A stretch of DNA of 40,191 nucleotides from the NCBI GenBank assembly GCA_964455395.1, contig CAYVWB010000043.1, forward strand, positions 1-40,191. The letters are read 5' to 3'. Position numbers and translations under genes: made by a program. The notes below the pieces were generated by a model. The model searched no databases and had not been told where the DNA came from. It worked only from the letters and a program-made list of their open reading frames with translations. Below, in pieces: positions 31,241 through 38,992 of this stretch. The DNA is from CAYVWB01 sp964455395 (lineage in GTDB: Bacteria > Desulfobacterota > Desulfovibrionia > Desulfovibrionales > Desulfovibrionaceae). The stretch's first letter is position 1, and each line of letters opens with the position of its first letter.

Positions 31241-32908
31241 TTAGTTGTTCTCCCAGACGTAGGAGCCGGAGAGCACGGGGTTCTTTTCCCAGGGCGCTTT
31301 CATGTAGCCCCAGATCTTGCTGTTCACCAGGCGGTCGATTTCCAGGTAGTAGTTGACCGCGCCTTTGAAGCCGGCGTAGGGCCCGCCGATGTCGTAGGAG
31401 TGCAGCTGCTTCATGGGCACGCCCATTTTCTGGATGCCGAACTTCTCCTTGATGCCGGCGCAGAAGATGTCCGGGCGGAACTTCTCCACCAGCATGTCGG
31501 CTTCGTACTGGTTCAAGTCGTCGATGACGAGGGAGTTCTCGTCCATGTCGGGCATCATGCCCTCGTAGTCCTTGAACTCGTAGCCCTGCTTTTCCAGCGC
31601 TTGCAGCTCCGCTTCGGACTTGCGGGGGTTGAAGTCGTTGGGGCAGGCTTCGACCTCCAGCTCTTCGATGTTGCGGGAGTCGGCGTCGATCTTGATGTCC
31701 GGGATGACGCGGCGGCCTTCGTAGTCGTCGCGGTGGGCGAACTCGTACCCCGCAGCGATGGTCTTCATGCCCATCTCACGGAAGAGCTCCTGATAGTGGT
31801 GGGCCCGGGAGCCGCCCACGAAGAGCATGGCCGTCTTGCCTTCTGTGCGCGGCTTGACTTTGGCCAAGGTCTCCTCCACGGCGACCATCTCGTCCTTGAT
31901 GACTTCCTCCACGCGGTCGATGAGCTCCTTGTCGCCGAAGTATTGCGCGATCTTGCGCAAGGACTTGGCGGAAGCTTCCGCGCCGATGAAGTTCACCTTG
32001 ATCCAGGGAATGCCGTACTTGGTCTCCATCATTTCAGCCACGTAGTTGATGGAGCGGTGGCACATGATGCAGTTCAAGTCCGCAGCGTGAGCGCGCGCGA
32101 AGTCGTCGTAGGTGGAGTTGCCCGAGAACGTCGCGTTCACGGTGATGCCGCAGCGCTCCAGCACTTCCTCGATGACGAACGCGTCGCCGCCGATGTTGTA
32201 CTCGCCGAGCATGTTGATGACGTACTTGCCTTCCTTGCCCGTGTCCGAGGTGCCCACGACGTTGGTGAAGATCTTGTTGTTGGCGATGTGGTGTCCGGCG
32301 GACTGGGAGACGCCCTTGTAGCCTTCGCACGAGAAGCCGAAGACGTTGATGTCCGTCTTGCCCTTCTCGGCGAGCTCCTTCATCACCTCTTTGGCCACGG
32401 CGTGGATGTCGTCGCCGATAAGACCCACGGGGCACGTGGCGAAGATGGCGATGGCCTTGGGGTTGAAGAGCTCGATGGCTTCGTAGATGGCGGCCTTGAG
32501 TTTCTTTTCACCGCCGAAGACGATGTCGTTCTCGTTCATGTCCGTGGAGAACGCATACGTCATGAAGTTCTCGGAATCGTCCGTTTCCGGGCTGGTCTGG
32601 TTGCGGCGCGTCAGCCAGGAGTAGAAGCCGCAGCCGATGGGGCCGTGGGTGATGTTCACGATGTCGCGGGTGGGGCCCAGAATAACGCCCTTGCAGCCGG
32701 CATAGGTGCAGCCGCGCATGGTGATGATGCCCGGAATGGTGCGGACGTTGGCTTGAATCTCGGGCGGGTTGCCGTCCGAAGCTTCGTTGATCATGAACTG
32801 CTTGGCGCGCTTGCGCGCGACTTTGGGCGGATACTTCTTGAGCAGCTCCTCTTTGAGGTCGCTCAAGTCCTTGTTGGTCAAGTTGACGAGCTTTTGCTTG
32901 GTAGCCAT
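31241..32908 (-). CDS. nifD: Nitrogenase molybdenum-iron protein alpha chain
   Basis: 555 residues. P-cluster ligands are Cys67 (RGCTYAGC), Cys93 (GPIGCGFYSW) and Cys159 (IFATCPVGLIGDD). The FeMo-co environment includes His206 (SQSAGHHIAN, equivalent to Azotobacter His195), Cys283 (IMCHRSINY, equivalent to Cys275) and His503 (QLHSYDIGGP, equivalent to His442). All catalytic ligands are therefore present. It carries the extra segment of about 50 residues near 380-435 (around RRVIPDIKIDADSRNIEELE) seen in clostridial and other group II alpha chains. Together with nifI1/nifI2 upstream, this marks an anaerobe-type Mo nitrogenase rather than a V or Fe-only enzyme. Confidence 0.98.
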   Translation of the reverse strand: MATKQKLVNLTNKDLSDLKEELLKKYPPKVARKRAKQFMINEASDGNPPEIQANVRTIPGIITMRGCTYAGCKGVILGPTRDIVNITHGPIGCGFYSWLTRRNQTSPETDDSENFMTYAFSTDMNENDIVFGGEKKLKAAIYEAIELFNPKAIAIFATCPVGLIGDDIHAVAKEVMKELAEKGKTDINVFGFSCEGYKGVSQSAGHHIANNKIFTNVVGTSDTGKEGKYVINMLGEYNIGGDAFVIEEVLERCGITVNATFSGNSTYDDFARAHAADLNCIMCHRSINYVAEMMETKYGIPWIKVNFIGAEASAKSLRKIAQYFGDKELIDRVEEVIKDEMVAVEETLAKVKPRTEGKTAMLFVGGSRAHHYQELFREMGMKTIAAGYEFAHRDDYEGRRVIPDIKIDADSRNIEELEVEACPNDFNPRKSEAELQALEKQGYEFKDYEGMMPDMDENSLVIDDLNQYEADMLVEKFRPDIFCAGIKEKFGIQKMGVPMKQLHSYDIGGPYAGFKGAVNYYLEIDRLVNSKIWGYMKAPWEKNPVLSGSYVWENN

Positions 32909-32940
32909 GGCGTGAAAACCCTCTCTTAGGCTCGGGTTGT

Positions 32941-33321
32941 CTAATCGATGTCGATGGAGGCCGCGCCGGTCTCGCCGGTGCGCACCCGGACGGCGTCCTT
33001 CACGGGCGTCACGAAGATCTTGCCGTCGCCGGGACGCCCCGTGATGTTGATCTTCATGATGGTCTTGACCACTTCGTCCACGTCCTCGTCTTCCACGACG
33101 AGGGTGACCACCCGCTTGGGGTAGAGGCGGCCCGGCTCGCCCAGCAGCGCCACGGCTTCTTCGTGACCCTTCTGCGCGCCTTCAAGTATGGTGTAGGGCA
33201 CCAGACCCTTGCCGCGTCCCGTGGCTTCCCGCGCGAAGAAGGCGGGGAAGCCGGCGTCCGCGAGCGCTTCCTTGGTCTGGTTCATCATGTTCATGCGGAT
33301 GACAGCCATGATCTCTTTCAT
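32941..33321 (-). CDS. nifI2: PII-family nitrogenase regulator NifI2
   Basis: 126 residues, GlnB/PII fold (MKEIMAVIRMNMMNQTKEAL, then GRGKGLVPYTILEG in the T-loop region, then VTLVVEDEDVDEVVKTIMKI and GDGKIFVTPVKDAVRVRTGE). The T-loop is longer and different from GlnB, as in NifI2 of methanogens and clostridia. NifI1 and NifI2 form a complex that binds and inactivates NifDK when ammonium is available, with relief by 2-oxoglutarate and ATP; this is known for Methanococcus and inferred here. One base separates it from nifI1, and nifD follows after 32 nt. Confidence 0.95.
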   Translation of the reverse strand: MKEIMAVIRMNMMNQTKEALADAGFPAFFAREATGRGKGLVPYTILEGAQKGHEEAVALLGEPGRLYPKRVVTLVVEDEDVDEVVKTIMKINITGRPGDGKIFVTPVKDAVRVRTGETGAASIDID

Positions 33322-33322
33322 G

Positions 33323-33679
33323 TCAGGAGACCTCCTCGACCTCGCCGGGGCTGGTCTCCTTGATGCCGGAGGAAATGGTGTACACCGACTCCACCGGGGT
33401 GACGAAGATCTTGCCGTCGCCGAAGGCGCCTTTCTCGCCGGTGCGCGCCGCCGCCATGACCGTCTTGATCACGAAGTCCACGTCATCCTCGCCCACCACT
33501 GTCATGAGCAGGGTCTTGGGAATCTCGTCGTAGGTGATCTCGCCGATCTTGATGCCGCGCTGCTTGCCGCGACCGGCGACCTGGAACTTGGTGACGGCGG
33601 GGAAGCCGGCATCCATGAGAGCGGCCAGAACATCGTTGACTTTTTCGGGCCGGACCACGGCCCGCACCATGTTGAACAT
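33323..33679 (-). CDS. nifI1: PII-family nitrogenase regulator NifI1
   Basis: 118 residues. The PII signature runs MFNMVRAVVRPEKVNDVLAA, then GRGKQRGIKIGEITYDEIPK (T-loop, lacking the Tyr51 uridylylation context of GlnB), then MTVVGEDDVDFVIKTVMAAA and GDGKIFVTPVESVYTISSG. It acts with NifI2 on dinitrogenase. The start ATG at 33677-33679 follows AAGGAGC. It begins 54 nt after nifH, the standard H-I1-I2-D order of anaerobes. No DraT/DraG system is in the window, so NifI is probably the post-translational switch. Confidence 0.95.
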   Translation of the reverse strand: MFNMVRAVVRPEKVNDVLAALMDAGFPAVTKFQVAGRGKQRGIKIGEITYDEIPKTLLMTVVGEDDVDFVIKTVMAAARTGEKGAFGDGKIFVTPVESVYTISSGIKETSPGEVEEVS

Positions 33680-33733
33680 ATCGAAGCTCCTTCTCTGGTG
33701 AATCGTGTATTGGCGAACGAAGTGTCTTGCCGC

Positions 33734-34558
33734 TTAGTTGGCGATGCCGTATTCGATGAGCAGCTGTTCCAGCTCGTCGATCTCCAGGGGGGACGGCACG
33801 ATGAACATTTCGTTTTCGTCCATCTTCTTGGCCAGCGCGCGGTACTCGTTGGCCTGCTCGTGGTCCGGAGAAAAGTCGATGACGGTCTTGCGGTTGATCT
33901 CCGCGCGCTGCACCTGGTTGTCACGCGGCACGAAGTGGATCATCTGCGTGCCCAGACGGCGGGCCAGCTCTTCGATCATCTCTCTTTCGTTGTCCACTTT
34001 GCGGCTGTTGCAGATGAGGCCGCCCAGGCGCACGCCGCCGGCGTCCGCGTATTTCACGATGCCCTTGCAGATGTTGTTGGCGGCGTACATGGCCATCATC
34101 TCGCCGGAGACGACGATGTAGATCTCCTGCGCCTTGCCTTCCCGGATGGGCATGGCGAAACCGCCGCAGACAACGTCGCCCAGCACGTCGTAGAAGACGT
34201 AGTCGATGTTCTTGTCTTCCTTGTAGGCGCCGAGCTGCTCCAGCAGGTTGATGGAGGTGATGATGCCGCGGCCGGCGCAGCCCACGCCGGGCTCGGGACC
34301 GCCGGACTCCGTGCAGAGGGTGCCGCCGTAGCCTTCCTTGACGATATCTTCGAGCTCGACGTCCTCACCTTCCTCGCGCAGGGTGTCCAGCACGGTCTTC
34401 TGCGCCAGGCCATGGAGCAGCAGGCGGGTGGAGTCCGCTTTGGGGTCGCAGCCCACGACCATGACTTTCTTGCCCATCTCGGCCAGACCGGCCACGGTGT
34501 TCTGCGTGGTGGTGGACTTGCCGATGCCGCCCTTGCCGTAAATTGCGACCTTACGCAT
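33734..34558 (-). CDS. nifH: Nitrogenase iron protein (dinitrogenase reductase)
   Basis: 274 residues. The P-loop is GKGGIGKSTTTQN (9-21), then DPKADSTR. The bridging [4Fe-4S] ligands are Cys94 (GVGCAGRGI) and Cys131 (DVVCGGFAMP). Arg97 is the residue ADP-ribosylated in organisms with DraT. It delivers electrons to NifDK at the cost of ATP. The start ATG at 34556-34558 gives the classic MRKVAIYGKGG. The longer open frame reaching 34729 crosses the sigma-54 promoter and is excluded. It is the first gene of the nif run. Confidence 0.98.
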   Translation of the reverse strand: MRKVAIYGKGGIGKSTTTQNTVAGLAEMGKKVMVVGCDPKADSTRLLLHGLAQKTVLDTLREEGEDVELEDIVKEGYGGTLCTESGGPEPGVGCAGRGIITSINLLEQLGAYKEDKNIDYVFYDVLGDVVCGGFAMPIREGKAQEIYIVVSGEMMAMYAANNICKGIVKYADAGGVRLGGLICNSRKVDNEREMIEELARRLGTQMIHFVPRDNQVQRAEINRKTVIDFSPDHEQANEYRALAKKMDENEMFIVPSPLEIDELEQLLIEYGIAN

Positions 34559-34627
34559 GTGTGTATCCTCCCATAGGAATGTGGTTGATGGCGTATTTCC
34601 GTAATCCCGTGTGATGGGAGGCACTAG

Positions 34628-34643
34628 GGCAAGGGTTGTGCCA
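34628..34643 (-). promoter_or_regulatory. Sigma-54 (-24/-12) promoter of nifH
   Basis: Minus strand reads TGGCACAACCCTTGCC (complement of 34643 to 34628). The -24 element is exact, the spacer is five bases and the -12 element is TTGCC. Transcription would start near 34617, about 60 nt before nifH. One TGT-N10-ACA match (34637-34652) to the NifA enhancer motif overlaps the -24 box and is more likely chance. No properly placed upstream copy was found. Confidence 0.85.
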
Positions 34644-34731
34644 AGACCGACACACTTCTGACAAGCCTCCGAAACCACAGGCGAAAGACACTCAGCCCCG
34701 CCTTGCGGCATGGGTATGCGCCCCACCAAGG

Positions 34732-34770
34732 CTTACAATTGTGAAGCACTTTGTACTACAAAAGTGTAAG
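34732..34770. promoter_or_regulatory. Candidate operator in the nifH-metX divergent region
   Basis: CACTTTGTA (34747-34755), C, then TACAAAAGTG (34757-34766) pair with one bulged base. An outer pair CTTACA (34732-34737) and TGTAAG (34765-34770) overlaps it. It lies about 110 nt upstream of the nifH promoter in an AT-rich island, a position open to an activator of nifH or a regulator of metX. Confidence 0.45.
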
Positions 34771-34788
34771 ATTTTTACTTTTGCGTAA

Positions 34789-34810
34789 ACTGCGCGGAAA
34801 GGGGCGCAGT
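34789..34810 (+). other. Stem-loop in the metX leader region
   Basis: ACTGCGC (34789-34795) pairs exactly with GCGCAGT (34804-34810) around an 8-nt loop and is followed by ATTTT. It is terminator-like on the plus strand but the U-run is short. It stands 77 nt upstream of the metX start and could attenuate metX. I could not assemble a known SAM riboswitch around it. Confidence 0.4.
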
Positions 34811-34886
34811 ATTTTGCCACATTTTTTACAAATCCGCCACACGCCGGTCTTTTTTCTTCTCCCCCCCCTTGCGCCATCGTCTGCGA

Positions 34887-36128
34887 ATGGCTACATCCCA
34901 CGCCATGCGTGAGCCTCATCCCCCCAAGTCCACCAAGCCGGCGACTCCCCCGAAGCCTACGCAGGAAGACGCCCCCACGCTCTATACCGAGAAGCGCTTC
35001 TTCTCCCTCGCCGAAGGCGTCCACCCCTTCGACCTCGAAGGCGGCGGCCGGCTCTCTCCCGTCACCCTCGCGTACGAGACCTTCGGCGAGCTCAGCCCCG
35101 CCAGAGACAACGCCGTGCTTGTCTGTCACGCGCTCACCGGGGATTCCCACGTGGCCGGCTTCTACACCCCGGAAGACCCCAAGCCCGGCTGGTGGGACCT
35201 CATGGTGGGCCCCGGCAAGCCCATCGACACGCACAAGTATTTCGTCATCTGCTCCAACGTCCTTGGCGGCTGCATGGGCTCCACCGGCCCCAGCTCGGAG
35301 AACCCCCGCACGGGTCGGCCCTACGGTCTGGAGTTTCCCACCGTCACCGTAGGGGACATGGTCCGCGCACAAAAGCGACTGGTCGAGCACCTGGGCGTCT
35401 CCCGTCTGCTCGCAGCCGTGGGGGGCTCCATGGGCGGCATGCAAGTGCTGGAGTGGTCCACCCGCTACCCGGACGCCTTGGCGGCGGCCCTCCCCCTGGC
35501 CACCACGCCCCGACATACCGCCCTCAACATCGCTTTCCACGAGGTGGCGCGGCAGTCCATCATGGCGGACCCCAACTGGCGCCGGGGCGACTACTACGGC
35601 GCGGACAAACCAGAAACCGGCTTGGCCGTGGCGCGCATGATCGGCCACGTGACCTACCTCTCCGACGAAGCCATGCGCAAGAAGTTCGGCAGACGCCTCT
35701 TCGAAAAGAACGCGTTCAGCTTCGGCGTGGATCTGGAATTTCCGGATTTCCAGGTGGAAAGCTACCTGCGCTATCAAGGTCGCAAGTTCGTGGAGCGCTT
35801 CGACGCCAACAGCTTCATCTACATCACCAAAGCCGCCGACTTCTTCGACCTCGCGCAGCAGCACGGCCAAGGCTCCCTGACGGAAGCCTTCTCCCAGGCC
35901 AGCTGCCGCTATCTGGTGGTCTCCTTCTCCTCGGACTGGCTCTACCCCACAAGCCGCTCGCGCAAACTGGTGCAAGCCATGAAACGCGCCGGCCGCGAAG
36001 TGAGCTTCACCGAAGTGGAAGCCGAGTATGGCCACGACGCCTTCCTGTTGCGCAACGAACGCCTCTTCGAGCTCGTGCAGAGCTTCCTGGCCAACACTCT
36101 GGACGCCGAACGCGCAGGAGGCCGCTGA
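34887..36128 (+). CDS. metX: Homoserine O-acyltransferase (MetX family)
   Basis: 413 residues, alpha/beta-hydrolase fold. The nucleophile is Ser181 in GGSMGGMQVLEW. The acid is Asp in FSSDWLYP, and the base is His in YGHDAFLL near the C-terminus. The substrate-site segments NVLGGCMGSTGPSS and NP are family-typical. It acylates homoserine, the committed step of methionine synthesis. Acetyl-CoA is the likely donor, but succinyl-CoA use occurs within the MetX family and cannot be excluded. The start is uncertain: the ATG at 34887 lacks a clear ribosome-binding site, a TTG at 34869 is in frame upstream, and another ATG is six codons on. metW follows two bases after the stop. Confidence 0.94.
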   Translation: MATSHAMREPHPPKSTKPATPPKPTQEDAPTLYTEKRFFSLAEGVHPFDLEGGGRLSPVTLAYETFGELSPARDNAVLVCHALTGDSHVAGFYTPEDPKPGWWDLMVGPGKPIDTHKYFVICSNVLGGCMGSTGPSSENPRTGRPYGLEFPTVTVGDMVRAQKRLVEHLGVSRLLAAVGGSMGGMQVLEWSTRYPDALAAALPLATTPRHTALNIAFHEVARQSIMADPNWRRGDYYGADKPETGLAVARMIGHVTYLSDEAMRKKFGRRLFEKNAFSFGVDLEFPDFQVESYLRYQGRKFVERFDANSFIYITKAADFFDLAQQHGQGSLTEAFSQASCRYLVVSFSSDWLYPTSRSRKLVQAMKRAGREVSFTEVEAEYGHDAFLLRNERLFELVQSFLANTLDAERAGGR

Positions 36129-36130
36129 GC

Positions 36131-36733
36131 ATGCGCTTCGACCTGCAGGTGATCGCCTCCTGGGTGCCGGAAGGCAGCCGCGTGCTGGACCTGGGCTGCG
36201 GCACGGGCTCCCTGCTGGAACACCTGGTGCGCGTCAAAGGGGTGACCGGGCGAGGCATCGAGATGGACGAAGCCAAAGTGGCCAGAGCCATCGGTCGCGG
36301 CCTCTCCGTGGTGCAAGGCGAAATCCTCGATGAAGTGCGGGACTACCCGGACGGCTTCTTCGACATGGTCATCCTCAGCCAGACCCTGCAACAGGTCTAC
36401 AAGCCGGAAGCCGCCATCCGGGAAATGTTGCGCGTGGGCCGACGCGGCGTGGTGAGCTTCCCCAACTTCAGCCACTGGCGCATCCGCGCGCAACTGCTGT
36501 TCACAGGCAAGGCGCCGCGCACGAGGGAGCTGCCCCACCTCTGGCACGATACGCCCAACATCCGCCTCATCACCTTGCGCGACTTCCGCAAGTTCTGCGC
36601 CGCCAAAGGTTTCGTCATCGAACGCCAAGCCGCCATCGACACGGATTACCGACAAGAACACGGCCACGTGCTCCACTGGCTGGCCACATGGCGGGCGTGC
36701 TACGGCGTCTTCCTGCTGGGCGGACGGGACTGA
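36131..36733 (+). CDS. metW: Methionine biosynthesis protein MetW
   Basis: 200 residues, class I methyltransferase-like fold with SAM motif SRVLDLGCGTGSLLEHL. MetW-specific stretches are LSQTLQQVYKPEAAIREMLR, VVSFPNFSHWRIR and LPHLWHDTPNIRLITLRDF. MetW partners MetX in many proteobacteria and is needed for full methionine synthesis or MetX activity; it is not known to be a true methyltransferase in that role. The ATG at 36131 is two bases after the metX stop and overlaps no other gene, so the pair is one operon. Confidence 0.94.
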   Translation: MRFDLQVIASWVPEGSRVLDLGCGTGSLLEHLVRVKGVTGRGIEMDEAKVARAIGRGLSVVQGEILDEVRDYPDGFFDMVILSQTLQQVYKPEAAIREMLRVGRRGVVSFPNFSHWRIRAQLLFTGKAPRTRELPHLWHDTPNIRLITLRDFRKFCAAKGFVIERQAAIDTDYRQEHGHVLHWLATWRACYGVFLLGGRD

Positions 36734-36757
36734 ACGACCATAGCCCGCGACCCTCTC

Positions 36758-36789
36758 AAAAATCGGCGCCGCATCGGTGCGCAACCGAT
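36758..36789 (-). terminator. Possible intrinsic terminator after the aldolase gene
   Basis: ATCGGT (36773-36778) pairs with ACCGAT (36784-36789) around five bases. On the minus strand this runs into GCGGCGCCGATTTTTG, where the T-run is the complement of 36758-36762. An alternative pairing puts CCGAT directly before the T-run. Confidence 0.4.
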
Positions 36790-36793
36790 CTCA

Positions 36794-36821
36794 TGCCGAT
36801 ATACCGGTATACTGCCGATAT
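36794..36821. repeat. Palindrome between two direct repeats
   Basis: The perfect palindrome TATACCGGTATA (36800-36811) lies between two copies of TGCCGATAT (36794-36802 and 36813-36821). The second copy touches the stop codon of the aldolase gene. It lies in the convergent gap after metW. Function unknown. Confidence 0.6.
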
Positions 36822-37606
36822 TATCGCGCGCTGCCGCCGTCCTCATCCCCGTGGACGATTTTCAGAAGCTGCCGCACGGCTGTCTGCGGCGACTCGTGCT
36901 GGATCACGTTGCGTCCCACAAGCACCCCCTTCGCGCCCAAGGCCAGGGCTTCACGCAGCTCCTCCTGAAACCGATTCCAGTCCTGTCGTCCGGGCCCTCC
37001 GGCCACCAGCACCGGCGCCGGCGAGGCTGCGACCGTGCGGCGGTAAAGCGCAGCGTCTCCGGCGAAAGGCGCAGCCACCACGTCCGCGCCGAGCTCGCCG
37101 CCCAGGCGGATGGCGTGGCTCACCAGGGCTGGGTCGCGCTCGTTCACGATCTGCCCGCCCCGAGCATAGATCACCGCCAGGACCGGCAAGCCCAGCTGGT
37201 GCGCTTCGTCCGTGGCCACGCCCAGGTCGCTCAGCATGCGGTCCTCCATTTCGTTGCCGATGTTCACCCGCACGCAGACGCCGTCGGCGCCCACACGCAG
37301 GGCCTCCGGAGCGCTGCACACCAGGCTCGTCATGTAGGGAGGCAGCCCGTGCCGTGTGCCGGCGGAGAGCTGCGCCCACAGCATGACCTCCGGAGGGACC
37401 AGCTCGCCGAGGCTGCGCGCGAGCCCCTTGTTCAGCACCACGCCGTGCGCTCGCGCTGCGGGGTCGGCCATGGCCTGCAGCAGAGCCGGGGCGTCATCCA
37501 GGCCGGGGGCCATGCCATCCGTCACGCCGTGGTCCAGACTCACCAGGACGCACCGCCCCTCGGGTGAGGAAAAAAGCCGCTGCAGCCGTCGCTTCACACC
37601 TGTCAT
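36821..37606 (-). CDS. ADH-synthase / DhnA-type class I aldolase family protein
   Basis: 261 residues, TIM-barrel of the family that includes archaeal class I fructose-bisphosphate aldolase and 2-amino-3,7-dideoxy-D-threo-hept-6-ulosonate (ADH) synthase, the first step of an alternative aromatic amino-acid route used by sulfate reducers. Recognisable parts are LVSLDHGVTDG (Asp25), VRVNIGNE, IYARGG (Tyr147) and VAGGPGR with GVLVGRNVIQ (phosphate site). The Schiff-base lysine expected at ADVVK is Ala178 (GADVVAAPFAGD). The protein may therefore catalyse something else or be inactive as an aldolase. It lies 42 nt after the rRNA methyltransferase gene, probably in one operon with it. Confidence 0.82.
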   Translation of the reverse strand: MTGVKRRLQRLFSSPEGRCVLVSLDHGVTDGMAPGLDDAPALLQAMADPAARAHGVVLNKGLARSLGELVPPEVMLWAQLSAGTRHGLPPYMTSLVCSAPEALRVGADGVCVRVNIGNEMEDRMLSDLGVATDEAHQLGLPVLAVIYARGGQIVNERDPALVSHAIRLGGELGADVVAAPFAGDAALYRRTVAASPAPVLVAGGPGRQDWNRFQEELREALALGAKGVLVGRNVIQHESPQTAVRQLLKIVHGDEDGGSAR

Positions 37607-37648
37607 GCCTGTGTTTCCTTGTTTTTCCTGAGCATTGATGCGCCGTGT

Positions 37649-38992
37649 TCACGCGCCGGTCCAGAGCACACGGCGCTTCTTGACCGTCACCCACCCCAAA
37701 GGAAGGTCCCTGTAATACAGAGGGAGGGCCTTGGCGTCCACCGGCTGGGACAGGACGACGCCACGCCCCGCCAGGAGATCCCGCAGCGGCTCGGCGTCCT
37801 CCACGACGATGGCGTCTCCTGGCGCGAGGGTCTGCGCCGGCGGGACGAGCGTCCTGCAGCGCGGGGCGGGCCGCACCTCCCCTCCCGCCATTTTGCCCAG
37901 CGCGAGCCCCTGCCATCGCGCCTGTGTCGGCAGCAACTGCAACGCCCGGGCAGGCAGGAATCGCGCCGTCTCCTTGAAGGCGACCACCGCGCCGGGCGGC
38001 AGCAGGTCCGCGTGTGGCGTGGCGTCCGGGGGAAGAAGGCGTCCCCCTTTGGCTATCATGGCGGCGAGCGCGTTTTCGGCGTGGATGTCGTCAGAAGGGA
38101 GCTCAGCGGCGACCCCGACGCCGCTGCGCGCGGTGTCCGCCGGCAGACGCCCGCCGGGTTTCGTCAACAAGGCGATGAAATGCCCTTGCGTTCGTGATGC
38201 GGCGGCCGCCACGCGCAAGGTCCCCACGGCGTCCGGGTGGGCCGGTTCCTCGAAGACGAACCCCGGCGTGGGCGGCAGGGGCGAGAGCGACAAGCCGAGG
38301 GACGCTGCTGCATGGAGCGCCTGGAGTTCGTTCTCTTCCGGATTCGTGGTGCAGGTGGAGTAGACGAGCCGCCCCCCGGGGGCCAGGAGCCGGGCCGCCT
38401 CCTCCAGGAGCTGACGCTGCAGGGCGACGAGCGGCGCGACTTTGTCGCCTGTCCACAGGGTGGCGACCTTGGGATGTTTCTCCGCCGTGCCCCAGCCGCT
38501 GCAGGGGGGGTCCAGCAGGATGGCCGGGAACGAGGCGTCCCGCAGGGGGAGCTTCTCGCCGTGGCCGTGGAGGGTGACGACTTGGGGCAGCCCCAGCCGC
38601 GCGACGTTCTGGCGCAAAGTGGCGAGGCGCTGGGGATTGGGCTCGTTGGCGACCACGAGTCCCCCCTGCCCTGCAAGCTGCGCCAGGAAGGTGGACTTGC
38701 CGCCCGGGCTGGCGCACATGTCCAGCACGGCTTCGCCGGGTTCGGGAGCCAGCGCCAGAGGGGCGATGAAGGAGGCGGCGTCCTGTATGTACAGCAGACC
38801 GAATTGCGCGGCGAGGCTGGCGCCCAGTGGTTTGCCTGCGGCGGTCTCGTCAGCGGCGCCAAGCTCCGGATGCGCTGGGTGCGTCGCGAGGCCGTAGCCT
38901 TCCTGCTTGAGGAGTTCGGCCAGAGCGCTCCGGCGCTCCGGGGGACAGATCATGCGGAAAAAGCGTCGTTCGGCGAGGGTGTGGAGGGGCAT
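37649..38992 (-). CDS. RsmF/RsmB-like rRNA (cytosine-5)-methyltransferase, NOL1/NOP2/Sun family
   Basis: 447 residues. SAM motif I is LDMCASPGGKSTFL. Motif IV is LLDPPCSGWGT with one catalytic Cys, and motif VI is VYSTCTTNPEENE with the second Cys. The C-terminal part (about 300-447) resembles the RNA-recognition and PUA-like tail of RsmF. It methylates a cytosine in rRNA. The start ATG at 38990-38992 (MPLHTLAERRFF) follows AAGGAG. An in-frame start 15 codons upstream has no such site. The exact target base cannot be told from sequence. Confidence 0.9.
   Translation of the reverse strand: MPLHTLAERRFFRMICPPERRSALAELLKQEGYGLATHPAHPELGAADETAAGKPLGASLAAQFGLLYIQDAASFIAPLALAPEPGEAVLDMCASPGGKSTFLAQLAGQGGLVVANEPNPQRLATLRQNVARLGLPQVVTLHGHGEKLPLRDASFPAILLDPPCSGWGTAEKHPKVATLWTGDKVAPLVALQRQLLEEAARLLAPGGRLVYSTCTTNPEENELQALHAAASLGLSLSPLPPTPGFVFEEPAHPDAVGTLRVAAAASRTQGHFIALLTKPGGRLPADTARSGVGVAAELPSDDIHAENALAAMIAKGGRLLPPDATPHADLLPPGAVVAFKETARFLPARALQLLPTQARWQGLALGKMAGGEVRPAPRCRTLVPPAQTLAPGDAIVVEDAEPLRDLLAGRGVVLSQPVDAKALPLYYRDLPLGWVTVKKRRVLWTGA

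Noticed and set aside
31019..32929. Plus-strand open frame opposite nifD
   Set aside because: nifD has all catalytic ligands on the minus strand. The antisense frame is a shadow of its third-position GC.
34559..34729. N-terminal extension of nifH
   Set aside because: It would be translated from across the sigma-54 promoter. The family N-terminus begins at 34558.
34771..34886. SAM riboswitch upstream of metX
   Set aside because: Only one simple stem could be found. No junction or pseudoknot pattern of a known class was recognised.
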